From Alistipes sp. (GTDB lineage Bacteria; Bacteroidota; Bacteroidia; Bacteroidales; Rikenellaceae): a DNA stretch of 61,121 nt. Shown in pieces: positions 25,587-33,910 of the stretch (positions are counted from its first letter, which is position 1; every line of letters begins with the position of its first letter). The position numbers and the translations under genes are program-made. Where the stretch lies: positions 1-61,121 of the forward strand of contig JAHHQM010000010.1 in assembly GCA_020026395.1 (NCBI GenBank). The letters are read 5' to 3'. Below the pieces are notes generated by a model. It saw only the letters and a program-made list of their open reading frames with translations. It ran no database searches and had not been told where the DNA came from.

Positions 25587-26672
25587 TTATTCGCGGATGT
25601 CATATACCGTTTTCGAACAGCCGGCATTGACCACCGACGATTCGGGTTGGCCGATGTAACGGCCGTTGCGACCCAAGTATTTGGCCGAAGGATCGTATTC
25701 GATGCCCATCTTGTCGAGCAGGGGTTCGACATTGACCTGGTGCATCTGCATGCCCAGCTCCCACGGATCGTAACCTAAGACCAGACCCGCCATCTCCTCG
25801 TACGTGAGGACGGGAATGCCCTGTCCGTTCTGACCGTAGGTCGTACCCTCCATCTCGGCGATGGCGTACTGCCATTTGTCGAGGAACATCGTGCAACCCG
25901 GACAGTTGGCCACGATGAAATCGGGTTTGTAGGGTGCCATGCTCTCGAGTTTCTTCTGCGAGTTGGCAATCGAATAACCGCGGTTGGCCTGCACCAGATA
26001 GTTGCGGAAGCCGAAACCGCAGCAGTGACGGCGTTCGGGGTAGTCGATGCACTCGCCGCCCCACGATTCGATCATGCCCGCCAATACGTACGGGAACTCC
26101 GATCCGCCGACACCCGCCTTGGGGAAAATCTTGGCGTAGTGGCAACCGATGTGCTCCACGACGCGCAGGGGTTCGCCCGTCGATACATTGATGAGGCGGT
26201 GCTTGGCTTTGGCGGCGATTTCGTCGCGGAAGTGATACATCACATCCGAAGTGTGGGCAATGCTTCGGGGTTTGGCAAATTCGCGTCCCGTGGCTTTATA
26301 GAGGTTCTCGCGCGTGCGTTCCTCGGTTTCGGGGAATTCGTTCCACGTCGAGAGAATCTCGGTGTAGATGCCGAACGACGTGATGCACGATGTGGTGAAA
26401 TTCTCGTATCCCGCCTCGTTCATCAGTGCAAACTGACGCGCCACGACCGTCATTGTGGTCTCCAGCGGCACGACATCCGAGTGGTAGCCGATACCCGTGC
26501 AGGACGAATGGCGCGGATCGTCCAAAAACTCTTTGCCCAGATCGTTGTGCATGATGTCGAGGAAGGCCTTCTCACTGCCGGGGAAGAAATTCTGACGGAT
26601 GCAGCTGCGTGCATAGTAGTAATGATCGTCGGCGATCTGCTTCTGATAATCTTTCCAGTTGTTTCCTCTCAT
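25587..26672 (-). CDS. HdrB-like CCG-domain protein
   Basis: The 361-residue protein carries cysteine-rich CCG modules (HIGCHYAK, then RRHCCGFGFRNYL and NCPGCTMFLDKWQ), which in HdrB hold a non-cubane [4Fe-4S] pair and reduce disulfides. An earlier Cys stretch (SSCTGIGYHSD, TTSCITSFG) may belong to the first module. The start MRGNNWKDYQKQ lies two bases after the HdrC-like stop. Upstream frame extension is antisense-like low-quality sequence. The natural disulfide substrate in this organism is unknown, since coenzyme M/B are not expected. Confidence 0.87.
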   Translation of the reverse strand: MRGNNWKDYQKQIADDHYYYARSCIRQNFFPGSEKAFLDIMHNDLGKEFLDDPRHSSCTGIGYHSDVVPLETTMTVVARQFALMNEAGYENFTTSCITSFGIYTEILSTWNEFPETEERTRENLYKATGREFAKPRSIAHTSDVMYHFRDEIAAKAKHRLINVSTGEPLRVVEHIGCHYAKIFPKAGVGGSEFPYVLAGMIESWGGECIDYPERRHCCGFGFRNYLVQANRGYSIANSQKKLESMAPYKPDFIVANCPGCTMFLDKWQYAIAEMEGTTYGQNGQGIPVLTYEEMAGLVLGYDPWELGMQMHQVNVEPLLDKMGIEYDPSAKYLGRNGRYIGQPESSVVNAGCSKTVYDIRE

Positions 26673-26674
26673 GG

Positions 26675-27373
26675 CTAATAGTGATTGTTGCTGTTGGTCG
26701 TAAAGACATCCATCATATATTCGTCGTCGGCACCGTTCGGATAACCCATTTCGCGTGCCTTTGCGTCGGAGAACTTTTCGATCGTGTCGAACATTTTCTT
26801 GCCGCCGCTCACCTCGAAGATGCGGTGCAGCTCGTCCATCGACTGCGAGTCCATCTTGCGCAGTGCGCCCTGACCCTCCTTGCGGTAGCAGGGCGAGAAT
26901 TTGCCGAACACCTCCTCGTCGTGGTCGTAAATCCAACGCCAGACGGTGCCTTGTTCGGGGTGAAGTTCGGGGGTGATGACTTTCGGGACGATGCAGTAAC
27001 CCGTCTTGAGAATGTTGTCGCCGACGGTGCGTTTCAGAGCCAGTTGTTGGCGTCCCTTTTCGCTTTCAACAAAAAATCCGAGGCGTTGCGACAGCGTGCG
27101 CAGTGCCTGGATCACATAGCCCGGTGCATTTCCGCGCGGGCAACGCGGGCGGCACGACATACATTCGCCGCAATACCAGATGGTGTCGCTCTTCAGGAGC
27201 CGTTCGATCGTTTCGTCGTCGCGCGTCTGCACGGCGCAGACAATCTGACGCGGATCGTAGTCGTAGAATTCGGCCGCGGGGCAGACGCCCGTGCAGATGC
27301 CGCAGTTCATGCAGGCATGCAGACCCTCCTTCATACGCACATCCTCCATCAGCATATCGAAATATTTTCCCAT
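26675..27373 (-). CDS. HdrC-like 4Fe-4S protein
   Basis: The first gene of the operon encodes 232 residues with two cluster motifs (CMNCGICTGVCPAAE near residue 20 and CGECMSCRPRCPRGN near 67), the pattern of HdrC. The C-terminal ~130 residues extend beyond typical HdrC and contain no further cysteine motif except a lone Cys. It is spaced two bases from the HdrB-like gene, so the two should form an HdrBC unit. Confidence 0.87.
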   Translation of the reverse strand: MGKYFDMLMEDVRMKEGLHACMNCGICTGVCPAAEFYDYDPRQIVCAVQTRDDETIERLLKSDTIWYCGECMSCRPRCPRGNAPGYVIQALRTLSQRLGFFVESEKGRQQLALKRTVGDNILKTGYCIVPKVITPELHPEQGTVWRWIYDHDEEVFGKFSPCYRKEGQGALRKMDSQSMDELHRIFEVSGGKKMFDTIEKFSDAKAREMGYPNGADDEYMMDVFTTNSNNHY

Positions 27374-27399
27374 ATCGCTCTTTGATCCTTTCTTCGCTA

Positions 27400-27407
27400 C
27401 AAAGGTA
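27400..27407 (-). promoter_or_regulatory. -7 box (TACCTTTG) for the Hdr-like operon
   Basis: Consensus box 27 bases upstream of the HdrC-like ATG. A TTTG lies 16 bp further upstream, shorter than usual. Confidence 0.6.
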
Positions 27408-27455
27408 CGGATATAACGTGGGGCAAAGGGTAGTATAAATACCTAAATATATGGG

Positions 27456-27501
27456 TAGGGGTCTTCCCACAAGGGCGCTTCTGCCCGTGAAAAGACCCCT
27501 A
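27456..27501. repeat. Long inverted repeat between folA and the Hdr operon
   Basis: taggggtctt and aagaccccta form a perfect 10-bp outer stem, with further GGGC/GCCC pairing inside. There is no T run on either side, so it may be a processing or termination structure for folA mRNA. Confidence 0.6.
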
Positions 27502-27532
27502 TAACGAAAGGGTTTGTACCTGTTTTGGAGGA

Positions 27533-28015
27533 TTATTTGCGTTCGTATTCCTCGAAAGCGAACGGATAGGGATATTTTTCGCCCGAGGGGAAGGCTTCGG
27601 AATGGATCAGACACCACTCGTCCGTGTCCCATTCGGGGAAGCGGGTATCGCCTTCGTAGGGGTGTTCGACGCGCGTCAGGTAGAATCGGTCGGCCAGCGG
27701 GAGTGCCTCGGCGTAGATCTGTGCACCGCCGATGACGAATACCTCCTCCTCTTCGGGGAAAAGGGCAATGGCTTCCTCCAGGGAGTGCGCCATCGTGCAA
27801 CCCTCTATCCTGAGATCCGTTTGGCGCGTGATGACCACGTTGGTGCGTTTCGGAAGGGGACGACCCAGCGATTCGAAGGTCTTGCGACCCATGATGACGG
27901 GGTGACCCGACGTAATGCGTTTGAAGTTCTTGAGATCCTCGGAAATGTGCCAGATCAATGCGTTCTGGTTGCCGATCACGCCGTTTTCGGCCACGGCGAC
28001 AATGATGGAAAGCAT
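27533..28015 (-). CDS. folA: Dihydrofolate reductase
   Basis: FolA reduces dihydrofolate to tetrahydrofolate with NADPH. The 160-residue protein shows MLSIIVAVAENGVIGNQNALIWHISEDLKNFKRIT (substrate and nicotinamide site), GHPVIMGRKTFESLGRPLPKR (cofactor) and EVFVIGGAQIYAEALP. The start MLSIIVAVAE is used because the longer frame is a shadow of thyA. It lies 16 bp after thyA, whose reaction yields the dihydrofolate that FolA recycles. Confidence 0.97.
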   Translation of the reverse strand: MLSIIVAVAENGVIGNQNALIWHISEDLKNFKRITSGHPVIMGRKTFESLGRPLPKRTNVVITRQTDLRIEGCTMAHSLEEAIALFPEEEEVFVIGGAQIYAEALPLADRFYLTRVEHPYEGDTRFPEWDTDEWCLIHSEAFPSGEKYPYPFAFEEYERK

Positions 28016-28031
28016 AAGCGTTAGTTCGGTT

Positions 28032-28925
28032 TTAGAAGGACATCGGTGCTTTGATCGCGGGGTAGGGATCGTATCCCTCCAGGCGGAAATCGTCATACGT
28101 GAAGTCGAAAATCGACTTGCGGGCGGGGTTGAGGTGCATCGTGGGCAGGGGTCGCGGGGTACGCGAAAGTTGCTCTCTGACCTGCTCCATGTGGTTCAGG
28201 TAGAGGTGCGTGTCGCCGAGCGTATGGACAAAATCGCCGGGCTTGAGGTCGCACACCTGTGCCATCATCATCGTCAGCAGGGCATACGAGGCAATGTTGA
28301 ACGGCACGCCCAAAAAAGTATCGCAACTGCGCTGGTAGAGCATACACGAAAGCCGCCCCTCGGCCACGTAGAACTGGAACAGCACGTGGCACGGCGGAAG
28401 TGCCATCTCGCCCACATCGGCCACGTTCCACGCCGAGACGATGATGCGGCGCGATTCGGGGTTGTGGCGGATGAGATCCACCGCCTGCTGGATCTGGTCG
28501 ATCACGCGTCCGTCGCCCGCAGGCCACGAGCGCCACTGGTAACCGTAAACGTGGTTCAGATCGCCGTAGCGGTAGCCCTCGAGCGGACTTTCCGATCCCG
28601 CCCGCTCGAGAAATTCGTCGCGCGAGATGGGCGTCATGCCCTCCTTCGAGCAACGCTCCGTGTAGAAGCGGTAGGCGTCGTTATCCCAGATATGCACGCC
28701 GTTTTCGACCAGATAGCGGATGTTCGTGTCGCCCTTCAGGAACCACAGGAGTTCGTGGATGATGCCTTTCAAAAAGACTTTCTTGGTGGTCAGCAACGGG
28801 AATCCGTCCTGAAGGTTGAAACGCATCTGATGGCCGAAGACGCTCTTCGTGCCCGTGCCCGTGCGGTCGCCGCGAACGACGCCCTCTGTGGTGATGCGTT
28901 TTAAGAGATCCAAGTATTGTTGCAT
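28032..28925 (-). CDS. thyA: Thymidylate synthase
   Basis: ThyA methylates dUMP using methylenetetrahydrofolate. The nucleophile is C179 in ALPPCHVLFQFYV. RGDRTGTGTKSVFG binds phosphate, and SRRIIVSAWN and FNIASYALLTMM are intact. The protein has 297 residues against 264 in E. coli because of an insertion of about 33 residues after HIWDNDAY, in the region where several ThyA proteins vary. It sits between lpxH (10 bp) and folA (16 bp) in an operon. Confidence 0.97.
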   Translation of the reverse strand: MQQYLDLLKRITTEGVVRGDRTGTGTKSVFGHQMRFNLQDGFPLLTTKKVFLKGIIHELLWFLKGDTNIRYLVENGVHIWDNDAYRFYTERCSKEGMTPISRDEFLERAGSESPLEGYRYGDLNHVYGYQWRSWPAGDGRVIDQIQQAVDLIRHNPESRRIIVSAWNVADVGEMALPPCHVLFQFYVAEGRLSCMLYQRSCDTFLGVPFNIASYALLTMMMAQVCDLKPGDFVHTLGDTHLYLNHMEQVREQLSRTPRPLPTMHLNPARKSIFDFTYDDFRLEGYDPYPAIKAPMSF

Positions 28926-28935
28926 GGCAATTGGC

Positions 28936-29703
28936 TTATTTTAGGGTCAGATCGCCCTTTGAATCGAGTACGGCATAACTCTCCTTTTGCGCCCAGCAGC
29001 CGAGGTGCACCACGTGAAGCCCCTCCTCGCGGTAATCGCGCGGGCAGTGCATGTGGCCGAAGATGTAGTGGTCGATCTTCTCTTTGGGGTGCGCATCGCG
29101 GTAGTCGCGGGCGTAGCGGATCAGGGGGTCGGTCGATTTCTCGCCGTATTCGTGGTAGCGGTTGTTTTTGGGGTCGTTCGATCGGCGGTCGTGTTTTCGG
29201 CGCGAGGAGTTGCTCCACCAGCGTCCGAAACGCATCGCAAGGTCGGGATGCACCAGCCACGAGAACAAAAAACGAAGCCACGACGAGCGGAACACCGTGT
29301 TCATGAACTTGAGCATGGGTTTGCCGTCGATGTTCATGTTATCGCCGTGGGCGACAAAGACGTTTGTGCCGTCGAACGAAAGTACGCACGGTGCGGTATG
29401 GATCTCCACGCCGCACTCCGTGTGGAGGTAGTCGCGGATCCACATGTCGTGGTTGCCCGTAAAGAAGAGGATGCGTATGCCGCGATCGGTCAGCGAGGCG
29501 AGTTTTCCGAGCGTGCGGACAAAACCCTTGGGCACGACGCGGCGGTATTCGAACCAGAAGTCGAAGATGTCGCCGTCGAGCACGATCACATCGGCATCCT
29601 CACCCACGCGGTCGAGCCACGCAACAAAACGGCGTTCGACCTCACGCTGTGAGTCCGAAACGGCCGATCCGAGGTGTACGTCCGATGCAAAGTAAACGGT
29701 CAT
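28936..29703 (-). CDS. lpxH: UDP-2,3-diacylglucosamine diphosphatase-like metallophosphoesterase
   Basis: LpxH hydrolyses UDP-2,3-diacylglucosamine to lipid X in lipid A synthesis. Metallophosphoesterase motifs are in order: SDVHLG at residue 7, DGDIFDFWFEY, FTGNHDMWIRDY, FVAHGD and IFGHMHCPRDY. The tryptophan/arginine-rich lid (SSWLRFLFSWLVHPDLAMRFGRWWS) is typical of LpxH. It lies nine bases after the thioredoxin-like lipoprotein gene. The other lipid A genes present, lpxC-fabZ and lpxA, are 20 kb away. Confidence 0.9.
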   Translation of the reverse strand: MTVYFASDVHLGSAVSDSQREVERRFVAWLDRVGEDADVIVLDGDIFDFWFEYRRVVPKGFVRTLGKLASLTDRGIRILFFTGNHDMWIRDYLHTECGVEIHTAPCVLSFDGTNVFVAHGDNMNIDGKPMLKFMNTVFRSSWLRFLFSWLVHPDLAMRFGRWWSNSSRRKHDRRSNDPKNNRYHEYGEKSTDPLIRYARDYRDAHPKEKIDHYIFGHMHCPRDYREEGLHVVHLGCWAQKESYAVLDSKGDLTLK

Positions 29704-29712
29704 GGCGCGGAA

Positions 29713-30855
29713 TTATCGGGTCAGTTCCTTGAGGCGTTCCTCGAGGCTTTTGCCGTAGAGGTTTTTGCCGACCACGTCGCCCTCCTTGTTGATCAGGAAG
29801 TTGGCCGGAAGGCTGCGTACGTTGTAGATGCCCATGGCTGACGAGCGCGTACCCTGAAGGTCGCTCACCGAGATCCACGGCAGCTGCTGGTCCTGTACGG
29901 CACTGATCCACAGTGCTTTCTTCGTGTCGATGGCCACCTGATAAACTTCAAACGGGGTGGCTGCCGTATGGTATTTCTGATAGATGCCCTTCAGTTCGTT
30001 GTTCAGCACGTTGCTCGAGCCGAGTTCGGCCGACCAGAAGTCGAGCAGGATGACCTTGCCCTTGAGCGATGAGAGGGTGACCTTCTTGCCGAAGATGTCG
30101 TTGAGTTCCAGGTCGGGGAAGCCTGCTTCCGAGATGCGCGACTGAAGGTTCAGACGGGCATCCATACGCTCGATCTCGCCACGCAGCGATTGCAGGTAGG
30201 GCGATTCGGGGTATTTCTCCTGCAAGGCGTCGGCCACCTCGCGGTAGTAGATCACGTCGTTGTCGCCATTGACCAGAAAACGGTCACCCGGCAGACGCTG
30301 GTTCAAGGCGTAAACGGCCGCCAGCGTGCTCTTGTTGGCGATGATGAAACGCAGCTGCTCGCGGCGGATGCGGTAGTATTCGGTGGTGTATTCCTTGCCC
30401 AGGGCTTCGTGTGCCTCGACGCTGAGGTGCTCGTCACCATATTGCGTGGCGATTTTGCGCAGGTTCTGCGCTCCGATGATGAACGGCTGGTAGAAACGGC
30501 GCAGCAGTTCCGATTCCTCGGAATTCTCGATCGAGTAGTTGCGCAGGATGTTGCCCACTGCGCACACCTTCAGGTTGTCGCCGCGACCGATCAGAAGCGG
30601 AATACGCTCCGTATTGCAGACAAGATTGTAAAGCGACGGGGTTTGGGGGGCTTGTTCGATTTCCATGGAGTAGTTGCCCTCATGATCGAGCGTAGCCGAA
30701 TCGATCAGGGTTTGGGACAGGGGAGTTACTTTCTCAAGATAGACTTTCTGCAACTCGGTGCCGGCAAATCGTCCCGAAATCTTCATCGAAGAGGTCTGAC
30801 ATGAGGTGAAAACGATGGCGGTCAAAAGCGCCAGGGCATAGGTTAGTCTGTTCAT
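29713..30855 (-). CDS. Thioredoxin-fold (TlpA/AhpC-like) lipoprotein lacking the CxxC motif
   Basis: The 380-residue protein has a lipoprotein signal (LTAIVFTSC, Cys at ~19). The first part is a DUF4369-like beta domain (SGRFAGTELQKVYLEKV...LIDSATLDHEGNYSM), followed by a helical middle and a C-terminal thioredoxin fold (DIFGKKVTLSSLKGKVILLDFWS...). Where active family members have WCxxC, this protein reads FWSAELGSS, so both redox cysteines are missing. The cis-Pro region (SLPANFLINKEGDVV) is kept. It probably no longer does disulfide chemistry and may be structural or ligand-binding. Confidence 0.86.
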   Translation of the reverse strand: MNRLTYALALLTAIVFTSCQTSSMKISGRFAGTELQKVYLEKVTPLSQTLIDSATLDHEGNYSMEIEQAPQTPSLYNLVCNTERIPLLIGRGDNLKVCAVGNILRNYSIENSEESELLRRFYQPFIIGAQNLRKIATQYGDEHLSVEAHEALGKEYTTEYYRIRREQLRFIIANKSTLAAVYALNQRLPGDRFLVNGDNDVIYYREVADALQEKYPESPYLQSLRGEIERMDARLNLQSRISEAGFPDLELNDIFGKKVTLSSLKGKVILLDFWSAELGSSNVLNNELKGIYQKYHTAATPFEVYQVAIDTKKALWISAVQDQQLPWISVSDLQGTRSSAMGIYNVRSLPANFLINKEGDVVGKNLYGKSLEERLKELTR

Positions 30856-30886
30856 GTATAAATCAAGGTGTTTATATTCCGAAAAG

Positions 30887-30894
30887 CAAATATA
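30887..30894 (-). promoter_or_regulatory. -7 box (TATATTTG) before the thioredoxin-fold gene
   Basis: Consensus box 31 bases upstream of the start codon, in the gap after the DUF4290 gene; possible internal promoter. Confidence 0.45.
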
Positions 30895-30921
30895 TCAAAA
30901 ATCCGCGTAATTTCCCCAATT

Positions 30922-31608
30922 TTATTTCGAAGAATTGCGGTTGTGCTGGGAATAGTTCTTTTGATAATAGCGGTTGTTCGTGCCGCGCGACTTGTCGTGA
31001 CGGGGAGCTTGCGGGCGCTGGAAATTTTTCGTCACACGACCCGGCGTGTACTGTTTATAGTCACTTCGGAGGTTATTGAGCGATTCTTCGTCGATACAAA
31101 TGTTCCCATCGGACATTTTCTTGATATCTTTGATGATGATCTCGTTGTTGGGATGCTCCTGGTTGTATTCGAAACTTTTCGTACGCATGTAGCGGGCGAT
31201 GTTGCCGACGGTGTGCGTGATGTTGTGGGAATTCTCCTCGTCCGACAGCGAACGGATCATGCGCTCGACGTATTTGCCGTAGTGTTTGAAGGTGATTTTG
31301 CTCTGCGAATACTCCATGTGGCGCGGGGCGACGGTCAGATCCTTGCGCGACGGACGCGGATAGGGCGAATCAACATCCAATTGGAAATCAGACATGATGA
31401 ACAGATGATCCCACAACTTGTGGGTGAAGTCGGCCGTATCGCGGAGCAGGGGGTTGAGGTTGCCCATTACGGCGATTACGGCGCGAGCCTGACGGTTTCG
31501 GTCGCGGCGATCCTCGATGGTCATCAGCGAATCGATCATCTCGTGGATGTGTCGGCCGTACTCGGGCAAATACAATTTGCGCCGGGTGTAGTTATAGTTT
31601 TTTTTCAT
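30922..31608 (-). CDS. DUF4290 family protein
   Basis: This 228-residue soluble protein begins MKKNYNYTRRKLYLPEYGRHIHEMIDSL and belongs to the Bacteroidota-restricted DUF4290 family of unknown function. The middle is helical and His-rich. The last ~45 residues are basic and Asn/Gln-rich (SRGTNNRYYQKNYSQHNRNSSK) and probably disordered. The longer upstream frame runs through an inverted repeat and is rejected as coding. It heads the operon that continues into lpxH, thyA and folA. Confidence 0.82.
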   Translation of the reverse strand: MKKNYNYTRRKLYLPEYGRHIHEMIDSLMTIEDRRDRNRQARAVIAVMGNLNPLLRDTADFTHKLWDHLFIMSDFQLDVDSPYPRPSRKDLTVAPRHMEYSQSKITFKHYGKYVERMIRSLSDEENSHNITHTVGNIARYMRTKSFEYNQEHPNNEIIIKDIKKMSDGNICIDEESLNNLRSDYKQYTPGRVTKNFQRPQAPRHDKSRGTNNRYYQKNYSQHNRNSSK

Positions 31609-31710
31609 AAATTTTAGCGCGTGTTTTAAGGCTCTTTGGCTCGAAATATGCAGCATTCGGGCTGCTATGATAGATTTAAAGAGACTTTTTTCAAAATGTT
31701 TTACAAACCT

Positions 31711-31747
31711 GATGCCCGACCGCTCGAAAACCGTGGTTTCGGGCATC
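31711..31747. repeat. Inverted repeat between DUF4290 and the sigma-54 regulator
   Basis: gatgcccg and cgggcatc pair, with a second inner pairing aaacc/ggttt. No T run follows; an operator or a transcript hairpin is possible. Confidence 0.5.
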
Positions 31748-31775
31748 GGGAATATGTTTTAATGAAGAAAAACAA

Positions 31776-31783
31776 TATCTTTG
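31776..31783 (+). promoter_or_regulatory. -7 box (TATCTTTG) for the sigma-54 regulator remnant
   Basis: Consensus vegetative-type box about 100 bases upstream of the pseudogene start. Confidence 0.5.
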
Positions 31784-31886
31784 ATCTCAGATAACGCATT
31801 CCGGAGGGCGATTATTGCCCGAAAGATGAGTCATCTCGCTGGATTTGCTCCGACAAATGTATATAAAAAACAGCAAAAACAAGCCC

Positions 31887-32994
31887 ATGCGAAAGGTTTT
31901 AATTCTCGATCGTTCAAAAAGTATGCGGAATGTCTTGCGCGAGCGTTTGGAGTATGAGGGATTTTCGGTCGAAACAACCGAGGACAGTGCGGTGGCGTTA
32001 CGTTTGTGTGATAAGAATTCCTTTGATGTAATGGTGTCCGATGCCGAGCTCGAGCCGCATCCCAAGACCCCTTACATCGTACTGGTTCCAAAAGGAACGA
32101 TCGATTCGGCCGTGGAGGCCTTAAAAAATGGAGCGAGCGATTATCTGACGTGTCCGGTCAATATGAACCGGCTGTTGGAGGCGATTGACGATGTCCTCAA
32201 AGAGGAATCGGATGAAAAGGCAGGAGCCGCGACGGCTGTGCCCGCACCGAAGACCGTTGTCCGACGTGTCTCGCCGACCATCTGTACAGAAATCGTGGGT
32301 CAGTCTCCGATTATCCGCGATTTGCGGCATCAGATTGACAAAGTGGCGCCCTGCGAGGCGTGTGTGCTCATCACCGGAGAAAGCGGGACGGGCAAAGAAC
32401 TTGTGGCGCACTGGATGCATGCCAAAAGCAGCCGACGAAATGCGCCTTTGGTCGAGATCAATTGCGCGGCGATCCCGACCGAATTGATCGAAAGCGAATT
32501 GTTCGGCCACGAAAAGGGGGCGTTCACTTCGGCGATCAAACAGCGCAAAGGCAAATTCGAGCAGGCCGACGGCGGTACGCTCTTTATGGATGAAATCGGC
32601 GACATGTCGTTGTCGGCACAGGTCAAGGTGTTATGCGCCCTTCAGGAGCGTAAGATCTGCCGGGTAGGGTGGCGATAAGGACATTGCGGTGAATGTAGGG
32701 GTGGTGGCCGCCACGAACAAAGACCTTCGGGAGGAGATTGCCAAAGGGAATTTCCGCGAAGATCTCTACCATCGAATTGCCGTAATCGAAGTTCATGTGC
32801 CTCCCCTGAGGGAGCACCCCAACGACATCCCGTTGTTGGCCGATCGGTTTATGCATCAACTTTCTGACGAGTATGGCACGACCCCCAAGGAAATTGATCC
32901 CGATGCGATGGACGAACTCAAAAAAATGAAATGGACGGGTAACGTGCGCGAATTACGCAACAACATTGAACGGTTGATGGTGCTTTCGGAGGAG
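31887..32994 (+). pseudogene. Broken sigma-54-dependent response regulator
   Basis: The gene encodes a receiver-like domain and an AAA+ sigma-54 activator domain: GESGTGKELVA Walker A, GAFTSA for the sigma-54 loop and GGTLFMDEIGD Walker B. The frame breaks at about 32665-32672. The first frame reads ...KICRVGWR-stop at 32678, and dropping one G restores RVGGDKDIAVNVGVVAATNKDL and the rest of the domain through NVRELRNNIERLMVLSE at ~32994. The Fis-type DNA-binding domain is then missing, replaced by G-rich non-coding sequence. The receiver is also degenerate: ~20 residues around the usual MPGxDG loop are absent. A one-base sequencing error could explain the frameshift but not the lost C-terminus. 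Confidence 0.82.
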
Positions 32995-33205
32995 CGGAGC
33001 GGGGACGCGGGGCGGACACGGCAGATGCGTGGCGGGTGCGGACACGGGGCGGAACGGTTGCGGTGTGCGGGCGGTGTCGGGGCGCTCTCTAAATGCGGGG
33101 CACGAACCGACTGCCTTTCGCGGGGCGTGAGCCGACTGCTTTTTATGAAACGCGGATCACCAACCGCTTCCCCTCTTTCCTTCCCTTGCCCGGATCTCCT
33201 TTTTG
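32995..33205. other. Non-coding G-rich stretch replacing the regulator C-terminus
   Basis: No gene is apparent. The plus strand is G-rich and contains a 25-bp tandem repeat (33095-33144). Confidence 0.5.
33095..33144 (+). repeat. 25-bp tandem repeat, two copies
   Basis: Two adjacent copies start gcggggc and contain gaaccgactgc or gagccgactgc; they differ at about five positions. Confidence 0.7.
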
Positions 33206-33859
33206 TTAGAGCAGTTCCAGCAGCTGATCGGCGCGGTCGATGATGTGACAGGCTCCGGCCTCTTGCAACTCTTCGCGCGAGCGGAAGCCCCACGAACAAC
33301 CCACCGAACGGAGTCCTGCGGTGGCGGCCGTCTGCATGTCGATGCCCGAATCACCCACGTAGAGCGTATTTTCGCGGTTTTCGCCACCCTTCTCGAGAAT
33401 CTCAAGGGCGATCGAGGGATCGGGTTTCAACGGAATATTGGGACGCTGACCGAGAACGGCCACAAAGGGAATGTCGCCGAAGAACAGACGCACGAGTTTC
33501 TCGGTGCCTGCCTGGAATTTGTTCGAGGCGACGCCCGTCTTGATGCCGCGACGCGTAAGTTCACGAAGCAGCTCCTGGACGCCCTCGTAGGGTTTGGTGT
33601 GGATGTCGATGTGGGCGGTGTAGTACTCGACGAAATCCTTGCGCACCTCCTGCACAAATTCGGGGGTGCGGAGCGGCTCGGGAATGGCACGCTCGACCAG
33701 ACGCAGGATGCCGTTGCCCACAAAGTGGCAGTACTCCTCGTAGGTGTGTTGCGGGAGGTCGTGACGCTCCAGCACGACGTTGCAGGCGGCGGCCAGATCG
33801 CCGATCGTGTTGAGCAGCGTGCCGTCCAAATCAAAAATAACCAGTTTGATGTTGTTCAT
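33206..33859 (-). CDS. gph: HAD-family phosphatase (phosphoglycolate phosphatase-like)
   Basis: The 217-residue HAD hydrolase has motif I DLDGTLLNT at residue 9, a helical cap, motif II near VASNK, and motifs III/IV in KPDPSIALEIL and YVGDSGIDMQTA. This matches phosphoglycolate phosphatase and related beta-phosphoglucomutase-like enzymes, so the substrate is a family-level guess. The start MNNIKLVIFDLDG is used; the longer frame passes through a terminator hairpin. It lies at the 3' end of the long minus-strand gene run. Confidence 0.85.
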   Translation of the reverse strand: MNNIKLVIFDLDGTLLNTIGDLAAACNVVLERHDLPQHTYEEYCHFVGNGILRLVERAIPEPLRTPEFVQEVRKDFVEYYTAHIDIHTKPYEGVQELLRELTRRGIKTGVASNKFQAGTEKLVRLFFGDIPFVAVLGQRPNIPLKPDPSIALEILEKGGENRENTLYVGDSGIDMQTAATAGLRSVGCSWGFRSREELQEAGACHIIDRADQLLELL

Positions 33860-33873
33860 GGGATGTGGAAAAT

Positions 33874-33899
33874 ATAAAAATCCGACCCCGGGTCGGATT
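33874..33899 (-). terminator. Intrinsic terminator between yidD and gph
   Basis: Perfect stem aatccgacc / ggtcggatt with a three-base loop, followed on the minus strand by TTTTTATATTTT. It would separate gph from the upstream operon at least partly. Confidence 0.8.
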
Positions 33900-33910
33900 C
33901 CTTGTGTCAT

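Noticed and set aside
28032..28925. The 33-residue insertion in ThyA as something novel
   Set aside because: Several thymidylate synthases carry insertions of variable length in the same small-domain region, and all catalytic motifs are intact.
32995..33243. Read-through extension of the sigma-54 regulator
   Set aside because: After the NIERLMVLSE segment the translation is Gly/Arg/Cys-rich, includes a tandem DNA repeat and overlaps gph; no DNA-binding domain is encoded.
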